A stretch of 46,707 nucleotides of DNA from Chthoniobacter flavus. GTDB lineage: Bacteria > Verrucomicrobiota > Verrucomicrobiia > Chthoniobacterales > JACTMZ01. Shown here in pieces: positions 1 through 7,165 of the stretch (the stretch's first letter is position 1; each line of letters opens with the position of its first letter). The notes beneath the pieces were generated by a model. It was given only the letters and a program-made list of their open reading frames with translations, made no database searches and was not told the origin of the DNA. The stretch spans positions 1 through 46,707 of the forward strand of contig CAMBUL010000011.1 of assembly GCA_945871065.1 (NCBI GenBank), read 5' to 3'. The position numbers and the translations under genes were made by a program.

Positions 1-99
1 ATATCGTCTTCCATCCAAACCTTCGCTTTTGGGCGTTGGACGGACCTCCAACTCTCCGCTGGTCACCCGTTCTGGGTGCTTTTACCCTCTAATTTCACC

Positions 100-139
100 A
101 TTCTCCTTTTGTTCCGGCGAGAATTCTCCTTTTGTTCCG
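100..139. repeat. 17-bp direct repeat upstream of yicC
   Basis: ATTCTCCTTTTGTTCCG occurs at 100-116 and again at 123-139, a 23-bp period. It lies in the 201-bp gap before yicC, which holds no convincing gene. It could be a duplicated protein-binding site or simple slippage; nothing identifies the ligand. Confidence 0.6.
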
Positions 140-201
140 TCGCCGACACCAATGGCCCGCAGGCTCGACACCCGGCCTGCCGCACGCTGTCATTTCGAAT
201 C

Positions 202-1068
202 ATGAAAAGCATGACCGGTTTCGGACGCGGTGAGTGCATCAGCCGCGGCACGCGCTATGCGGTAGAGATCGGCACCGTCAATCGCCGCAACGCGGAACTC
301 GTCTTCAACCTGCCGCGCGAACTCGCCGTGCAGGAAAACATCCTGCGCGAAATCATCACCCCGTCCGTGGTCCGCGGCCGCGCCACCGTGACCGCCTCCG
401 TTTCTTCCGGACAAGAATCCCGTCCGCTCCTCGACCCGACACTCTTCCGACGCCTCCACCGGGAAATTGCCGCGGTCCAAAGCGACCTCAAGATCCCCGG
501 CGCGCCGACCCTCTCCGATCTCGTGCGCCTCTACGCGGCCACCGCGCGCGAGACGTCTTCCGCGCCGCAGACCGATACCGTGGCCCTGGCCAAGGCGGCC
601 CGTTTAGCCGTCCGCTCGCTCGAAGCAATGCGCGCCAAGGAAGGTGCCCACTTGGCGCGCGAATTGCGGCGCCTCCTGGCCAGCTTTGCCGCCGAGATCA
701 CCGCCATCCGCAAGGTGGCACCTGCTGTGACGGCCAAACATCGCGAAGCGATGCGCGCACGATTGGACGCACTCGAGCCTTCATTTGCCGCCGACGACGA
801 GCGTTTGGCCCGCGAGCTGGCGCTCTTCGCCGACCGTTCCGATATCACCGAAGAACTCAGCCGCCTCGAAAGCCACTTCAAACAATTCTCCACCGGCCTC
901 GCGGCCAAAGAGGCCAACGGCCGCGCCCTCGACTTCCTCGCCCAAGAAATGTTCCGCGAATGCAATACCATCGGGGCGAAAGCAAATTCCGCCGAAGTGA
1001 CCCGCCGGGTGATCAACGCCAAAACAGAACTGGAGCGCCTCCGCGAGCAAGTGCAGAATGTCGAATAA
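202..1068 (+). CDS. yicC: YicC/YloC family endoribonuclease
   Basis: The 288-residue protein begins MKSMTGFGRGE, the hallmark N-terminus of the YicC/YloC family, and ends with the family's conserved tail (EMFRECNTIGAKANSAEV, then a NAKTELERLREQVQNVE-like helix). YicC proteins are cytoplasmic endoribonucleases linked to RNA turnover and stress. The reading frame stays open upstream to a GTG at 76, but the family start motif fixes the ATG at 202. The length matches the family (about 290). It sits directly before gmk, a common bacterial pairing, with a 59-bp gap that carries a repeat element. No Shine-Dalgarno is evident. The call is secure at family level; the RNA substrate cannot be read from sequence. 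Confidence 0.93.
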   Translation: MKSMTGFGRGECISRGTRYAVEIGTVNRRNAELVFNLPRELAVQENILREIITPSVVRGRATVTASVSSGQESRPLLDPTLFRRLHREIAAVQSDLKIPGAPTLSDLVRLYAATARETSSAPQTDTVALAKAARLAVRSLEAMRAKEGAHLARELRRLLASFAAEITAIRKVAPAVTAKHREAMRARLDALEPSFAADDERLARELALFADRSDITEELSRLESHFKQFSTGLAAKEANGRALDFLAQEMFRECNTIGAKANSAEVTRRVINAKTELERLREQVQNVE

Positions 1069-1081
1069 ATGAGCGCTCCGA

Positions 1082-1122
1082 TCTCCGCTCTCTTTCCACC
1101 CGCCACCCTCAACCCTCAATTC
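1082..1122 (+). repeat. 41-bp C/T-rich leader element, copy 1 (gmk)
   Basis: The element has the form TCTCCGCTCTC, 13 variable bases, then CCCTCAACCCTCAATTC, and ends 5 nt before the TTG start of gmk. The same two blocks with identical spacing precede the TTG of cysS at 4002-4042. It takes the place where a Shine-Dalgarno would be. Confidence 0.65.
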
Positions 1123-1127
1123 TTCCG

Positions 1128-1733
1128 TTGAAACGCCTCGGCATTCTCTTCGTCATTTCCGCGCCATCCGGCGCCGGAAAGTCGACGATTTGCAGTTCGC
1201 TCCGGCAGACGCCGGATACGGTCTACGCCGTCTCCTGCACCACGCGGACACCCCGCGCCGGGGAAACCGATGGCGAGGACTACCATTTCATGGACCCCGC
1301 CGACTTCGAACGACGGATCGCATCGGGCGATTTCCTTGAATACGCCAGAGTGCACGACCACTACTACGGCACGCTCCGCCAGAGCATCGTCGACACCCTG
1401 CGGGAAGGCACGGATGTGCTCGTCGATATCGACGTGCAGGGTGCGGACACCATTCGCCAGAGCACGGATCCTTTCATCAGCGACTCCCTGGTCGACATTT
1501 TCATCATGCCCCCCAGTCTCGAAGAGTTGCGGCACCGCCTCGAGAAGCGCGGCACGGAGTCCGCCGGGCAAATCGACTTCCGCCTGACCAATGCCGCGGC
1601 CGAAATGAAATGCTGGCGGGAATACAAGTACACCATCATCAGTGGATCGATGGAGGAGGACCTCACCAAATTCCGCGCCATCACCCGCGCCGAGCGCTAC
1701 CACAGCCGGCGCATCATCTCGCTGGAGAACTGA
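1128..1733 (+). CDS. gmk: Guanylate kinase
   Basis: The 201-residue protein phosphorylates GMP to GDP with ATP in the cytoplasm. It starts KRLGILFVISAPSGAGKST, which contains the guanylate-kinase P-loop, followed by SCTTRTPRAGETDGEDYHF, the GMP-binding region with its conserved Arg and Tyr, and DIDVQGADTIR for the second substrate-binding strand. The frame is open far upstream, but the only sensible start is the TTG at 1128, which gives the usual family length (about 200). No in-frame ATG lies near. It follows yicC and is separated from coaC by a single base, so the three genes are probably co-transcribed. The rare start codon and the C/T-rich leader suggest unusual translation initiation. 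Confidence 0.94.
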   Translation: MKRLGILFVISAPSGAGKSTICSSLRQTPDTVYAVSCTTRTPRAGETDGEDYHFMDPADFERRIASGDFLEYARVHDHYYGTLRQSIVDTLREGTDVLVDIDVQGADTIRQSTDPFISDSLVDIFIMPPSLEELRHRLEKRGTESAGQIDFRLTNAAAEMKCWREYKYTIISGSMEEDLTKFRAITRAERYHSRRIISLEN

Positions 1734-1734
1734 C

Positions 1735-2283
1735 ATGTCCGCACCGAAAACCATTGTCCTCGGCGTGACCGGCTCGATCGCGGCCTACAAATCCGCCGAC
1801 CTCGCCAGCCTGCTCGTCAAGAAAGGCCATGATGTCCGCGTCATCATGAGCGACTCCGCACAACGTTTCATCACGCCACTCACCTTGCAAACCCTGAGCA
1901 AAAATCCGGTCACGACCGCCGTCTTCGCCGGAGAGGAAGGCTGGTGCCCCGGACATATCGAACTTGCCGATCGCGCCGACCTGCTGCTCATCGCGCCCGC
2001 TTCGGCCGCCGCGCTTGCCCGCCTGGCCTGCGGCCTCGCCGAGGACGCGTTGACCTGCGTGGCACTGGCCACTCGTGCCCCGTTGCTCATCGCACCGGCC
2101 ATGAACGGCAAGATGTGGTCGCACCCGGCGACCGTGCAGAACACGGAGGTGTTGCGCGCACGCGGCGCGACCTTCATCGGACCCGATGCAGGTCTGCTCG
2201 CTTGCGGATACGAAGGTGCCGGGCGCCTTTGGCCCGTTGAGGATATCGCCGCGCAAGCGGACGAAATGTTGCGGCGCGATTGA
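1735..2283 (+). CDS. coaC: Phosphopantothenoylcysteine decarboxylase, stand-alone CoaC flavoprotein
   Basis: This 182-residue HFCD-family flavoprotein should decarboxylate 4'-phosphopantothenoylcysteine in coenzyme A synthesis. Visible motifs are the FMN-binding GVTGSIAAYKSADL near the N-terminus, the catalytic His in GHIELADRADLLLIAPASA (His74), the PAMNGKMW motif (Asn124) and the active-site Cys157 in ACGYEGAGR. In most bacteria CoaC is fused to the CoaB synthetase in a protein of about 400 residues. Here the frame stops just after the CoaC domain, with no CoaB domain downstream. The start ATG at 1735 lies 1 bp after the gmk stop. Either coaB lies elsewhere or another enzyme supplies that step. 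EpiD/Dfp-like decarboxylases are alternatives, but the motifs and the gmk context favour CoaC. Confidence 0.88.
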   Translation: MSAPKTIVLGVTGSIAAYKSADLASLLVKKGHDVRVIMSDSAQRFITPLTLQTLSKNPVTTAVFAGEEGWCPGHIELADRADLLLIAPASAAALARLACGLAEDALTCVALATRAPLLIAPAMNGKMWSHPATVQNTEVLRARGATFIGPDAGLLACGYEGAGRLWPVEDIAAQADEMLRRD

Positions 2284-2378
2284 CGTCGCCGCAGGCGCGA
2301 CGGAACTTTTTGCGCAGCGCGCGCGCAAAAATGCGCGGATCTCCCGCAAAAGTATTTGAAAGTTTTTTGAAAAAACCG

Positions 2379-2431
2379 TTGACGACTGTGCCGCACAGTT
2401 CTACCAACGCAATTGTGAGTTGCATTATAAG
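2379..2431 (+). promoter_or_regulatory. Probable promoter and operator-like palindrome of the H1-like gene
   Basis: An A/T-rich stretch (about 2348-2376) precedes TTGACG at 2379-2384, like an UP element and -35 box. The next bases form a 7-1-7 palindrome, ACTGTGCCGCACAGT (2385-2399), inside the would-be spacer. The -10 is uncertain: TACCAA at 17-bp spacing is poor, while TATAAG at 2426-2431 is better but lacks a matching -35. The palindrome could be a repressor site or an early RNA hairpin. Confidence 0.4.
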
Positions 2432-2475
2432 CACACTCCTAAACCGCTACTGCGGATTGAAAGGGGGGATTTTGG

Positions 2476-2589
2476 ATGCCCGCTAAAAAGAAAACAGCTG
2501 CCAAGAAAAAAGTTGCGAAGCGCAAGCCCGCCAAGAAAAAGGCTGCTAAGAAAACAGCAAAGAAAAAAGCCGCTAAACGCCGTCGCTAA
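2476..2589 (+). CDS. Histone H1-like Lys/Ala-rich DNA-binding peptide
   Basis: A 37-codon gene encodes a protein made almost only of Lys, Ala, Arg and a few Pro, Thr and Val. It begins MPAKKKTAAKKKVAKRKP, repeats KKxAAKK units and ends AAKRRR. This is the composition of the disordered tail of histone H1 and of bacterial H1-like proteins (HctA/Hc1 type), which bind DNA or RNA through charge. It has the clearest Shine-Dalgarno of the region (AAGGGGGG, 7 nt before the ATG at 2476), its own upstream A/T-rich promoter region and a strong terminator 26 bp after the stop, so it is probably a highly expressed monocistronic gene. The function is inferred from composition only; a ribosomal or RNA-associated role is possible. 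Confidence 0.8.
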   Translation: MPAKKKTAAKKKVAKRKPAKKKAAKKTAKKKAAKRRR

Positions 2590-2614
2590 ATCTTAGTGGT
2601 TTAACGAAGTTGCA

Positions 2615-2648
2615 CGGGAGGGGATTTCGATCCCCTCCCGATTTTTTT
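2615..2648 (+). terminator. Rho-independent terminator of the H1-like gene
   Basis: A perfect 10-bp G/C-rich stem (2615-2624 paired with 2631-2640, loop TTTCGA) is followed by A and seven T. It lies 26 bp after the H1-like stop codon. Confidence 0.92.
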
Positions 2649-2688
2649 GTCCGCCGCACACGCCACATCTGCTACCACATCATCAGAC

Positions 2689-3444
2689 ATGTCCGAATTC
2701 CTCACCACGGCCGTCGATGCCGCACTCCTCGCCGGAAAACTGCTCCGCGAAAATTTCGATAAGCCGCTCGAGGTCGATGCCATGCATGCTCACGACATCA
2801 AGCTCGAACTCGACCGCCGCACCCAACGCCTCATCGAAGATCACATCCTAGCCCGGTACCCCGGCCACGCCATCCTCGGCGAGGAAGGCACTACAGAAGG
2901 AACCAGTAACTGCGAATGGATTGTCGACCCCTTGGACGGCACAGTGAACTACTTTTATGGCATCCCCCATTTCGCCACGACCATCGCGGTCCGCCGCAAC
3001 AACGAACTCCTTGCCGGTGTCGTCCATGATCCGATGCGCGACGAAACCTGGACCGTCGAAGCCGGTGGGCCCGCGCTGCTCAATGGACGGCAGATCGAGG
3101 TCAGCGCCCGCACCGAATTGTCGGCGTGCATCATCTCCATGGGTGTCTCGAAAACCGGCGACACCATCGACAACACCCTGCCCGCTTTCAACCACGCCAT
3201 CCGTCAGGTCAAAAAAATGCGCATGCTGGGCAGCGCCGCACTCGACATCGCCTATGTCGCCACCGGCCGCCTCGACGCTTACCTCGAAGGGACAATCAGC
3301 TTGTGGGACATCGCCGCCGGCCTCCTTCTTGTTCCCGCCGCCGGCGGCACGGTCGACCTCCAACCCCACCCCGACAACCCCAACAAGTTCCGCATCACCG
3401 CCACGAGCGGACGAGCCGACTTCGCCTCCTTGGTTCCCAACTGA
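2689..3444 (+). CDS. suhB: Inositol-1-monophosphatase family phosphatase (SuhB-like)
   Basis: The 251-residue protein has the Mg-dependent phosphatase signature of the IMPase family: GEEG (metal-binding Glu), WIVDPLDGTVNY (the DPLDGT motif) and LWDIAAGLLLVPAAGG (the WDxAAG motif) near the C-terminus. It should hydrolyse sugar or inositol monophosphates in the cytoplasm. A TTG at 2647 would add 14 residues but lies in the preceding terminator T-tract, so the ATG at 2689 (MSEFLTTAVDAALLAG) is chosen and gives a typical family length. It precedes ispF by 35 bp. The exact substrate (inositol phosphate, histidinol phosphate or PAP) cannot be told from motifs. PAP phosphatase activity would be relevant to the sulfotransferases in this window, but CysQ-specific features are not evident. 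Confidence 0.88.
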   Translation: MSEFLTTAVDAALLAGKLLRENFDKPLEVDAMHAHDIKLELDRRTQRLIEDHILARYPGHAILGEEGTTEGTSNCEWIVDPLDGTVNYFYGIPHFATTIAVRRNNELLAGVVHDPMRDETWTVEAGGPALLNGRQIEVSARTELSACIISMGVSKTGDTIDNTLPAFNHAIRQVKKMRMLGSAALDIAYVATGRLDAYLEGTISLWDIAAGLLLVPAAGGTVDLQPHPDNPNKFRITATSGRADFASLVPN

Positions 3445-3450
3445 TCAAAC

Positions 3451-3475
3451 ACTGAAAACTGCACACTGAAAACTT
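3451..3475 (+). repeat. 25-bp start-proximal repeat, copy 1 (ispF)
   Basis: Two ACTGAAAACT units are joined by GCAC and followed by T, ending 4 nt before the ispF ATG. A copy differing mainly at one base of the linker precedes leuD at 40701-40726. No Shine-Dalgarno is present at either gene. Confidence 0.75.
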
Positions 3476-3479
3476 CGGC

Positions 3480-3959
3480 ATGATCACCACCGGCCTCGGT
3501 TACGACATCCACCGCTTTAGCGAAGGACGCCCCCTCGTTCTTGGAGGCATCGTCATCCCGCACCATCGCGGGTTGCAAGGTCACTCCGACGCCGACGTTC
3601 TGACCCACGCCATCGCTGATGCTCTTCTCGGTGCCATCGGCGAACGTGACATCGGCCACCATTTCCCCGATACCGATGAATCTCTCCGCGGCATCTGCAG
3701 TTTGGAAATCCTCTCCCACGCCCGCGAACTCGTCACCGCCCGCCGCGCCACGATCAACAACATCGATGCCACCCTCGTGGCCGAAGAGCCCAAGATCGGC
3801 CCGCACTTCGACTCCATCCGCCAAAGCCTTGCCTTGACCCTCGGACTCCCCGTCGAACGCATCGGCCTCAAAGCGACCACCAATGAAGGCCTCGGCTCGA
3901 TCGGCCGCGGCGAAGGCATCGCTGCCATGGCCATCGCCACGGTCGAACGCCCCGCCTAA
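3480..3959 (+). CDS. ispF: 2-C-methyl-D-erythritol 2,4-cyclodiphosphate synthase
   Basis: The 159-residue protein catalyses the fifth step of the MEP isoprenoid pathway, releasing CMP while forming the cyclic diphosphate. The metal ligands are visible as Asp9 and His11 (GYDIHRF) and His43 (LTHAIADALLGA). The family motifs GHSDADV, HFPDTDE and ATTNEGLGSIGRGEGIAA are all intact, and the length is typical. It starts at the ATG at 3480, directly after a 25-bp repeat rather than after a ribosome-binding site. It is on the same strand as the upstream phosphatase gene and cysS. IspF is a homotrimeric cytoplasmic enzyme. Confidence 0.96.
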   Translation: MITTGLGYDIHRFSEGRPLVLGGIVIPHHRGLQGHSDADVLTHAIADALLGAIGERDIGHHFPDTDESLRGICSLEILSHARELVTARRATINNIDATLVAEEPKIGPHFDSIRQSLALTLGLPVERIGLKATTNEGLGSIGRGEGIAAMAIATVERPA

Positions 3960-4001
3960 CCACCTCCCCTTCGGCCTACCACCCTTCACTCAAGTTTCAG
4001 G

Positions 4002-4042
4002 TCTCCGCTCTCCGCCCTCTTCTCCCCCTCAACCCTCAACTC
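4002..4042 (+). repeat. 41-bp C/T-rich leader element, copy 2 (cysS)
   Basis: TCTCCGCTCTC and CCCTCAACCCTCAACTC are separated by 13 bp, exactly as before gmk (1082-1122). The element ends 2 nt before the TTG start of cysS. The 17-bp second block recurs as its exact reverse complement at 5466-5482 beyond the cysS stop. Confidence 0.7.
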
Positions 4043-4044
4043 CC

Positions 4045-5448
4045 TTGCTCCACTTCCACAACACGCTGACGCGAGCAGCCGAGCCATTTGTTCCCCTCGA
4101 TCCGGACGGCAAGAAGGTCAAGGTCTACACCTGCGGACCGACCGTCTACAACCACGCCCACATCGGCAATTTCCGCGCCTACCTCTTCGAAGATCTTCTC
4201 CAGCGCCATCTCGAATACCGCGGATTCCAAGTCAAGCGCGTCATGAACCTGACCGACGTGGACGACAAAACCATCCGCGGCGCCCGGGAGAAAGGCATTC
4301 CCTTGGCCGATTTCACCAAACCCTTCAAGGACGCTTTTTTCGAGGATCTGACCACCCTGCGCATCAAACCGGCCGACGCTTTCCCCGCGGCGACCGAACC
4401 GGAGCACATTGCGCGCATGATCGCCATGATCGCGCAACTCATAGCTGCCGGTCACGCCTACCAGGCGGACGACAAGTCGGTCTACTTCCGCATCGCCAGC
4501 TTTCCCCACTACGGGAAACTCGCCCATCTCAATCTGGAAGAACTTCGCCCCTCGGGCCGCGTCAGCTCCGATGAATACGAAAAGGAAAACATCGGCGACT
4601 TCGCCCTCTGGAAAGCGCACAATGCGGCCGACGGCGACGTGAAGTGGGACAGCCCGTGGGGTCCGGGTCGCCCCGGCTGGCACATCGAATGCAGCGCCAT
4701 GGCCACCGGAATACTTGGCGACCGGCTCGATATCCATTGCGGAGGCGTCGACAACATCTTCCCCCACCACGAGGCCGAAATTGCGCAGACGGAATGCTGC
4801 ACGGGGCAAACTTTCGTCAATTTGTGGATGCACTGCGCCCACCTCATGGTCGACGGACGGAAGATGGCCAAGTCGTTCGGCAACTTTTACACCCTGCGTG
4901 ACCTGCTCGACAAAGGTTGGACCGGACGCGAGGTGCGCTTCGTCCTGCTCTCCGCCCACTACCGCCTCCCCCTCAACTTCACCTTCGAAGGCCTGGCCGG
5001 CGCCCGCAGCGCCCTGCAGCGACTCGACGCATGGCAGCAGCGGATCACCGAACTGGCGGCCACGGCGAAAGCAAGCACCCCGCATCCCGCCGCCGCGGAA
5101 GATAAGTTCGCCGCCGCCCTTGATGACGATCTCAACATCTCGGCCGCCCTCGGTGCCCTCTTCGATCTCGTCCGTGATACCAACCGCGCCATGGACCGAG
5201 GTGAACTCTCCCCCGAACAAGCCCGCGGGCTCCTCGATTACTGGGAACGCTTGAACTCCATCCTCCGCCTCGAACCCGAAGCTACCGCCATCCCGCCGGA
5301 AATCGCCGCCCTCCTTGAGGAACGCACCAACGCACGCACCGCCCGGGATTGGGCCAAGAGCGACACCCTGCGGGATGCGTTGCTCCAACACGGCTGGGTG
5401 GTCAAAGATACCAAAGAGGGGACCAAACTCACCCGCACCGGAGGTTGA
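4045..5448 (+). CDS. cysS: Cysteinyl-tRNA synthetase
   Basis: The 467-residue class I aminoacyl-tRNA synthetase charges tRNA-Cys. It shows the zinc-ligand Cys30 in YTCGPTVYN, the HIGH-type motif HAHIGN (37-42), WHIECSAMA with another zinc ligand, GGVDNIFPHHEAE, and the KMSKS-type motif KMAKS (273-277) followed by FGN. The C-terminal helical domain (LDDDLNISAAL onward) is intact. The frame continues upstream as an open but meaningless extension. The TTG at 4045 gives the normal length (461 in E. coli), and no ATG lies between it and the first conserved residues. It shares the TTG start and the 41-bp leader element with gmk. Confidence 0.95.
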   Translation: MLHFHNTLTRAAEPFVPLDPDGKKVKVYTCGPTVYNHAHIGNFRAYLFEDLLQRHLEYRGFQVKRVMNLTDVDDKTIRGAREKGIPLADFTKPFKDAFFEDLTTLRIKPADAFPAATEPEHIARMIAMIAQLIAAGHAYQADDKSVYFRIASFPHYGKLAHLNLEELRPSGRVSSDEYEKENIGDFALWKAHNAADGDVKWDSPWGPGRPGWHIECSAMATGILGDRLDIHCGGVDNIFPHHEAEIAQTECCTGQTFVNLWMHCAHLMVDGRKMAKSFGNFYTLRDLLDKGWTGREVRFVLLSAHYRLPLNFTFEGLAGARSALQRLDAWQQRITELAATAKASTPHPAAAEDKFAAALDDDLNISAALGALFDLVRDTNRAMDRGELSPEQARGLLDYWERLNSILRLEPEATAIPPEIAALLEERTNARTARDWAKSDTLRDALLQHGWVVKDTKEGTKLTRTGG

Positions 5449-5465
5449 AAGTCGTTGAGGGTTTA

Positions 5466-5482
5466 GAGTTGAGGGTTGAGGG
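5466..5482 (-). repeat. Inverted 17-bp copy of the cysS leader block
   Basis: GAGTTGAGGGTTGAGGG on the plus strand is the exact reverse complement of 4026-4042, so cysS lies between inverted 17-bp repeats about 1.4 kb apart. A weaker GTTGAGGGTTTAGAG copy adjoins it at 5453-5467. Confidence 0.75.
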
Positions 5483-5526
5483 AGGAAACAACACGATTGG
5501 TCAGTTCGTCACTCGTCACTTCTTCC

Positions 5527-6204
5527 ATGACTTTCTCTCCCGCCGATTACCTCGACCTCGAGCACACCGACCACCGCTCATTGTTTGACAAGGTGACCAA
5601 TGTCTGGGAAGCCCTCCCTCTCATCGCTTCCTATCTCCAATTCCGCCTCAAGCCGGCCATCCATGGCAAACAAATCGGCCGCCCCTTCATCAGCAATGCC
5701 GTCTACATCGGTCACGGCACCACGATCGAACAAGGCGCCATGATCAAGGGCCCTGCTTGGATCGGCGACCGCTGCCAGATCCGCGCCGGTTGCTACATCC
5801 GCGAAAATGTCATCGTGGGCAACGATGCCGTCCTCGGCAACTCTTGCGAATTCAAAAACTGCATCGTCTTCGACGCCGCGCAAGTTCCGCACTTCAACTA
5901 CGTGGGTGATTCCATCCTCGGCCACAAAGCGCATCTCGGCGCCGGGGTCATTCTTTCCAATGTCCGCCTCGACCACGACGAAATCATCGTCCGCGGGTCC
6001 GACGCGTCGATTCCCACCGGCCTCAAAAAATTCGGTGCCATCGTCGGCGATCGGGCCGAAATCGGCTGTAATGCGGTGATTAGTCCGGGCTCGCTGCTCG
6101 GGCGAGAATCCGTGGTCCACCCCTGCGTCCACTGGAAAGGCCTTCTCCCCGCCCAAACCGTGGCCAAACTCCGCCAGGAAATCGAAACCACCCTGCGCTC
6201 CTGA
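5527..6204 (+). CDS. Left-handed beta-helix protein, GlmU C-domain-like acyl/nucleotidyltransferase
   Basis: The 225-residue protein has hexapeptide repeats of the left-handed beta-helix through most of its length (SNAVYIGHGTTIEQGAMIKG, IGDRCQIRAGCYIREN, VIVGNDAVLG, and later IVGDRAEIGCNAVISPGSLLG). LGHKAHLGAGVILSNVRLD resembles the acetyl-CoA-binding part of the GlmU C-terminal domain. It lacks an N-terminal nucleotidyltransferase domain. It therefore looks like a bacterial UDP-GlcNAc-diphosphorylase-related or trimeric acetyltransferase of unassigned substrate. The start chosen is the ATG at 5527 (MTFSPADYLDL); an in-frame GTG upstream at 5476 would add 17 residues that look like noncoding sequence. 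It is on the same strand as cysS, 78 bp away. Confidence 0.72.
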   Translation: MTFSPADYLDLEHTDHRSLFDKVTNVWEALPLIASYLQFRLKPAIHGKQIGRPFISNAVYIGHGTTIEQGAMIKGPAWIGDRCQIRAGCYIRENVIVGNDAVLGNSCEFKNCIVFDAAQVPHFNYVGDSILGHKAHLGAGVILSNVRLDHDEIIVRGSDASIPTGLKKFGAIVGDRAEIGCNAVISPGSLLGRESVVHPCVHWKGLLPAQTVAKLRQEIETTLRS

Positions 6205-6220
6205 CCCCCTGACCAGAACC

Positions 6221-6781
6221 TTGCCAAACCTTCGCACTCCACTCTTTGTGCCCGCCGCCATTCTTTTCGCGGCCGCGGTAGCCTTTGTCTTAGCCGTCCC
6301 GACGCCAGCCCCGGGCCAAAACCCGCCAGACCCGACGGTGATCAGTGAGCTCTCGGAGCCACATCCTTACCTTGACCGCAAAGTCGGCTCGATATTGGAG
6401 GGCTGGCAGGGGCGGATGAAAAATGAGCACCTCAATGCCTATCTGATTGCCTATAGCGGCATGCTTGCCGGCATCACCGGACTCCTTTTCGGCTTGGCCG
6501 CATACCGAATGAGCGATCCCATGTCTCCTTATCGCTTGGTCAAGCGCCGCACCCTTCAACTGGCCATGGCCATCGGAGGCTCCCTCGGGATTCTTGTCGC
6601 GGTCATGCAGGTTCCCCCCAACGCTCCGGGCAGACTCTCCCTGCTCCTCGCCGCCACGCTCGCCGGCGCCATGAGCACACTCCTCTCGGCATGGCTGGCT
6701 TTTCAAATCATGCGTAGCAGGAGCAACCGGGCAGCTCTGAAAGACGGGCGGCGCCTGACGGACCGGATGCGGCAGGCTTGA
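6221..6781 (+). CDS. Small membrane protein of unknown function
   Basis: This 186-residue product is not recognised as a named family. It begins with a hydrophobic segment followed by AVPTPAPGQNPPDP, which could be a cleaved signal peptide. A short soluble stretch follows, then three hydrophobic helices (AYLIAYSGMLAGITGLLFGLAAY, LQLAMAIGGSLGILVAVMQV, LSLLLAATLAGAMSTLLSAWLAF) and an Arg/Lys-rich tail. The start is a TTG at 6221, 16 bp after the previous gene; no ATG lies before the hydrophobic N-terminus. It is probably an inner-membrane protein. It faces a convergent lipoprotein gene 66 bp downstream. Confidence 0.6.
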   Translation: MPNLRTPLFVPAAILFAAAVAFVLAVPTPAPGQNPPDPTVISELSEPHPYLDRKVGSILEGWQGRMKNEHLNAYLIAYSGMLAGITGLLFGLAAYRMSDPMSPYRLVKRRTLQLAMAIGGSLGILVAVMQVPPNAPGRLSLLLAATLAGAMSTLLSAWLAFQIMRSRSNRAALKDGRRLTDRMRQA

Positions 6782-6847
6782 TCTAGACCAGCCCGGGACC
6801 GGTCGCGCAACATCTGGGTCTCTCCCTCGCGACTCGGCAGCGCTGAC

Positions 6848-7165
6848 TCACCTAGCCACCGCACGAGTGACCGCGGAAGCAATCTGCTCCGAGGCCTCCG
6901 GCCGCAAGGCCGCAGCATAGTTCCCCAACTCGACGGCAGAATTGGGGTTGTCCCAAGCCATGCGCGAGACAGTCGCCACCAACTCGTGATCCCCTCCCCG
7001 CGAGGCTTCCCTTAGCTGCCAGAGCTGTTCGGAATTCAGGCTGGCATAGGTCTCTCGCGCATCCTCCCCTTGCGGACCTGTCCCGACATCCATGCCCACG
7101 CAACCGGCCAGGATAAACGCCACCAACGGAGCCAGCCCCAGGCCGAACCGTTGCCCGGCTCTCAA
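6848..7165 (-). CDS. Small lipoprotein of unknown function
   Basis: The 105-residue product has a short basic N-terminus, a hydrophobic core and the lipobox ILAGC, so it should be lipidated and periplasmic or outer-membrane attached. The mature part ([19 protein letters not shown] onward) is predicted helical and ends with [16 protein letters not shown]. The chosen TTG at 7165 overlaps the stop of the upstream sulfurtransferase gene (TTGA), which indicates translational coupling. An ATG at 7213 would place 16 unlikely residues before the signal peptide and overlap the upstream gene more. No family is recognised. Confidence 0.6.
   Translation of the reverse strand: MRAGQRFGLGLAPLVAFILAGCVGMDVGTGPQGEDARETYASLNSEQLWQLREASRGGDHELVATVSRMAWDNPNSAVELGNYAAALRPEASEQIASAVTRAVAR

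Noticed and set aside
2408-2424. Resemblance of AATTGTGAG to the lac operator
   Set aside because: The match covers only part of the operator and lacks the symmetric half.
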